This document shows, piece after piece, positions 8,546-11,320 of a stretch of DNA of 11,320 nt (the stretch's first letter is position 1; each line of letters opens with the position of its first letter). The DNA lies in contig JAQIWT010001328.1 in assembly GCA_034696485.1 (NCBI GenBank), positions 1 to 11,320 of the forward strand, in the 5' to 3' direction. Source of the stretch: Isohypsibius dastychi (taxonomy: Eukaryota; Tardigrada; Eutardigrada; Parachela; Isohypsibiidae). The position numbers and the translations under genes were made by a program. The notes beneath the pieces are model-generated. The model made no database searches. It worked only from the letters and a program-made list of their open reading frames with translations, and was not told the origin of the DNA.

Positions 8546-8630
8546 GGCAGAATTCAGCCGTGCAAATTGTTCCATATTCGCCCTTTGGCGGTTTTGCAAT
8601 AAGACGGATATTGCATCAGCCAGGATAGTA
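8546..8630 (+). promoter_or_regulatory. Strongly conserved 85-bp upstream block, copy 2
   Basis: This block lies 63 bp before the ATG of gene D and differs from 1857-1941 at only three positions. A TATA-like TTATAAAC lies further upstream at about 8438, where copy 1 has AATAAAC instead. Confidence 0.55.
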
Positions 8631-8693
8631 ATATAAGTATTCTATGTGAATCAAAGACCTTGCAGGTGAATTTTTATTTTTCATTTCTGCGCG

Positions 8694-10563
8694 ATGACTC
8701 TTGTGGTTTTGCTTCTTTTCTTTGCATTCAACCATGCAGCTGACGTATCAATCGACAACAGCCTCATGTCAACAGTGGCTCCTACGACGAAGAACTCGAG
8801 CCTCAATCAAACGACTCCGACCGAAGGTAAGCTTACAACCTCGTTTATCATTTGAGAAATGGGTTAGCTCACAACCGATTATTTGCTGAACGTGTTGAAT
8901 CTGTTTGAATTCTCTGATAACACTGAAAATCAAAAGTTAGGAACAAAAAAGGTATCTGATCCAAATAACGTAAGACCTAACAAAACAGTAGATTCAGGAA
9001 CCAGCAAACACGGAGTGAAAGATACAGGTACAAAATGAGCTTATGACGTTCTGTTCAGGCGTGGAAAGTTTCACATCACCCACTTCACTCATACCTTCAA
9101 CCTTGGGTTCGCGACGAAGACAAACAGCCGCTGAACCCGTATGCGGAGGTATATATAACGTTAATATAGACCGCCCCACCACCATTTCTTCACCAAACTA
9201 CCCCGGCTATGCTCCTGGGAACATGACCTGCAACTACAACATCCAGAAACCACCAACTACCCTTCTTAAGGTACCTTGTTCATCCGCCTGAAATAACCAG
9301 CAGACGCTAAGCCGAATGATATTAAAGATCACCTTCACTGTTTTGGATATACCTGGGGATCGGGATAGCTTCTTTTGCAGTCAATTCGACTATCTTGAAA
9401 TAACCGAGATGAAACCAAATGCAAGTCGGGTGGTTGGAACGTACTGCCGTAGCTCTACGGAACCAGTTTTTTCTTCACATAACTTGGTAAAAAAATATCC
9501 GTCCCTCCGGGTTGTATATCAGACAACGAAATTTCACAGGGCATTCGGTACTCAAAGTTATCTCGCTTCTACGACGGAGCCAGAAAGGTTGGATTCGTGC
9601 TGAAAGTTGAAGCGATTCGATCGTTTGAGCACCGTAAGTTCTGATTTCAATGAGAATGGCAGAGTTTTCCTGAATATGGTCGTGGTCATCACAGACTGAT
9701 CTTCATCGTTTTTGCTTCATTCTAGTTTAGGGGAATTGTTGGTTATTGGTTCCGACGATAGTTTCAAGTTGACATCACCTTCTCATCCTGCGCCATATTT
9801 CTCTGAACAATCATGTTCATTGAATATTAAGCTTGACGACATTCATTCATTCGGCCGGGGAATAAAGGTCGGCTTTAAGCCGTTCTCTCTTCAACTCTGA
9901 CCAATGTTCAGAGCTCGTTCAATCCGTGAAGGTATCAACAACCGAGTTCGAAATGGGAAACTGTAGTGTAGAAAGTGATGGGTGCTCATGTGGATATCTC
10001 GAGCTGTTGGAAAGCAATTCAACGACGGGCACAGTCAATGGAACCAAGTTCTGTGGGACCACCGGACCCACGGATTTCCAGTCCGAAAGACTAATTGTGA
10101 GCTAATATCAACTTGACTTTTTCAGATTGATCTGTCGATTAATGCGTAGGCTGATCTTTTAAGGTGATCAAACTGGAGAGTAGAAGCTGGTCGTCGATCA
10201 AGTTCAGTCTGAATGTGACGGTTTATGAATACCCTAAGCCGCTTCTGTTGACCACAGACAGTGAGTAAGATCCATCGGTCTCAAACAACAGCTCTACTAG
10301 CGTTTTGCAGTCTGCGCCCCGCCAAACTATCGATTCATCAACGAATCCGAGACAATGATTGTCCATTCACCAAATTACCCGGATAATTATCCACCATTTA
10401 AACTCCGCCGCCGAACCATCGAGGCTCCTCGACGGAAACGTCTTTTAGTAAGAACATTCTTGAATTTCAGCATACAGGAATACATGGTTCGCCGGGTTTC
10501 CAGATCAAACTACTTACTCTTGATTTGGAGAATCATTATTGCCGCGACAGCCTTGAAATTTGA
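8694..10563 (+). CDS. Gene D: paralogue of gene B, truncated by a stop codon within CUB3
   Basis: Exons match gene B: 8694-8826, 9059-9270, 9328-9486, 9540-9633, 9731-9867, 9932-10096, 10164-10260, 10311-10447 and the start of exon 9 at 10504. Splicing gives 397 residues before an in-frame TGA at 10561-10563. The signal peptide (MTLVVLLLFFAFNHAADVSI) and a Ser/Thr-rich linker are retained. CUB1 (from Cys73) is intact and more canonical than in B, with CSQFDYLEI. CUB2 has lost its first cysteine: the acceptor that would match B at 9725 leads into a stop, and the frame works only with the TTTAG acceptor ending at 9730, giving RELLVIG where B has LCGESLVLG. CUB3 has lost its second cysteine (LRRRT where B has FCTCY) and is cut by the stop. 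Several acceptors are weak (ATTAAAG, GTGAAG). It may make a two-and-a-half-CUB protein, or it may be a young pseudogene. Confidence 0.75.
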
Positions 10564-10794
10564 GAGTTAGATAGGACCGAAAAATTAAATTGCATATGGA
10601 ATAATAATCCAGATAATTTCACAAGAGTCACGACGAGAAATACATTGGTCAGTCGTGTACTGAACAATCTTCTTGAACAACCGATTCACTGTTCTTGTTT
10701 TTAGGACCTCATATTTGATTCCAACGGGAATCCGGGATCTTCGGGTTTCAAGTTACAAATCAGCGGTGAAATTAACACACTGAACATACAATGA
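10564..10794 (+). pseudogene. Untranslated remnant of gene D CUB3
   Basis: After the TGA the same frame continues to match gene B: the rest of exon 9 (to 10647, including NFTRVTTRNTL) and exon 10 (10705-10794), which encodes DLIFDS and GFKLQIS before a TGA. The intron (10648-10704) has intact GT-AG ends and a good TTTTTAG acceptor. No frameshift is seen downstream, so the nonsense codon appears recent. Confidence 0.75.
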
Positions 10795-10993
10795 TTTCGA
10801 GGGAAAAGCCGTTCGAGAACGTTTTGTCTCATGCTCTTCTGCATCGGGCAAACCATCTACCCAATTACCCTCCTAGGGAAAAACGCTTAAAAAATTAGGA
10901 AGCCTAGTGGTATAGTTTTTTCCGAGATTTTAGAATCATTTTTAAGACCTCGGTCCATTGACGAGTTCTCTCTGCGTCCGTTAATTTTGCATA

Positions 10994-11019
10994 AGGAACT
11001 CTTTTCTAAAGAAGTTCCT
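10994..11019. repeat. Small hairpin
   Basis: AGGAACT (10994-11000) pairs with AGTTCCT (11013-11019), and after one mismatch the pairing can continue into the T-rich and A-rich inner parts. Function unknown. Confidence 0.5.
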
Positions 11020-11263
11020 CCTGCGTGAAGGGAAACACCAACCAAAACCCTAGAAAATTCCAAATGTAGTAATACTTTTGAAAAAAAACATCCTGATGTT
11101 TCATGAGGCCAGTCCCCGTGACGATGTGGTTTTGGTTCGTCATGTCATCATTTTCAAAACCTCTGCCCGTTGACTCGAACTTTTGAAACTCATTTTCTGA
11201 ACCCCGAGAACAAAGAAAAAGTACTGTACTGTCTCGATGCTTTTGGCCACTTTTTGGACCGTG

Positions 11264-11278
11264 GTGGTAAGTTACCAC
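11264..11278. repeat. 15-bp palindrome
   Basis: GTGGTAA and TTACCAC flank a single central G. It may be chance. Confidence 0.5.
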
Positions 11279-11320
11279 TGGGGCAACAAGCCACGATACG
11301 GTGATACCCTGACTCAGTAA

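Larger units (their letters stand above)
8363..10787 (+). repeat. Segmental duplication, copy 2 (contains gene D)
   Basis: This is the counterpart of 1669-4106. It includes about 330 bp upstream of the gene D start codon, all ten exons and all nine introns. The first introns (247 nt in B, 232 nt in D) align over most of their length. Confidence 0.85.
10795..11320. other. Flank downstream of gene D, no convincing gene
   Basis: A 90-codon minus-strand frame (11278-11006) lacks an ATG at its 5' end and resembles nothing I know. Visible items are two small inverted repeats: AGGAACT/AGTTCCT (10994-11019) and GTGGTAA-G-TTACCAC (11264-11278). There is no counterpart of gene C's first exon within this distance, so the duplication does not obviously include a second copy of C. 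Confidence 0.4.

Noticed and set aside
11006-11278. 90-codon minus-strand frame near the window end
   Set aside because: It begins with GTG and not ATG, and no splice model or family supports it.
1-11320. CRISPR array, tRNA, rRNA, or transposase/reverse transcriptase genes
   Set aside because: No regularly spaced short repeats, cloverleaf-like segments or characteristic enzyme motifs were found on reading both strands by eye.

Overview
This is animal nuclear DNA, not bacterial. Genes are split by many short GT-AG introns (34-114 nt, plus one of about 240 nt in two genes), several acceptors read TTTTCAG, TTTGCAG or TTTTTAG, and the products are secreted proteins built from CUB domains. Compact introns of about 50 nt suggest an ecdysozoan invertebrate. 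A nematode is my best guess; I cannot name the genus, and a tardigrade or other compact-genome animal is not excluded.

Layout. (1) 217-1184, minus strand: a five-exon gene for a 252-residue secreted protein with eight cysteines and a basic Ser/Thr-rich tail (gene A), possibly a very diverged CAP/SCP domain. (2) 2019-4146, plus: gene B, ten exons, 474 residues, a signal peptide, a Ser/Thr-rich linker and three CUB domains. (3) 4561-6262, plus: gene C, nine exons, 397 residues, a signal peptide and three CUB or CUB-like domains. (4) 6178-6785, minus: a tentative three-exon gene (E) convergent with C. (5) 6862-7500: an 84-bp-period minisatellite, a 71-bp-spaced direct repeat and two hairpins. 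(6) 7500-8362: no convincing gene. (7) 8694-10794, plus: gene D, a full-length duplicate of gene B with all ten exons recognisable, but with an in-frame TGA in exon 9 and loss of two CUB cysteines. (8) 10795-11320: no convincing gene.

The main theme is a small array of secreted three-CUB genes made by duplication at two levels. Each CUB domain is bounded by phase-1 introns and cut at the same two places by phase-0 introns, so the nine domains share one three-exon plan. Genes B and D are a more recent duplication (about 2.4 kb, including some 350 bp upstream of the start codon) with the older paralogue C between them. An 85-bp non-coding block upstream of B and D is almost unchanged (82/85) while parts of the encoded proteins have fallen to about 40% identity.

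All gene models were spliced by hand from the sequence. Reading-frame continuity, B/D alignment and the CUB pattern support B, C and D strongly and A fairly well. No transcript evidence, database search or domain search was available.
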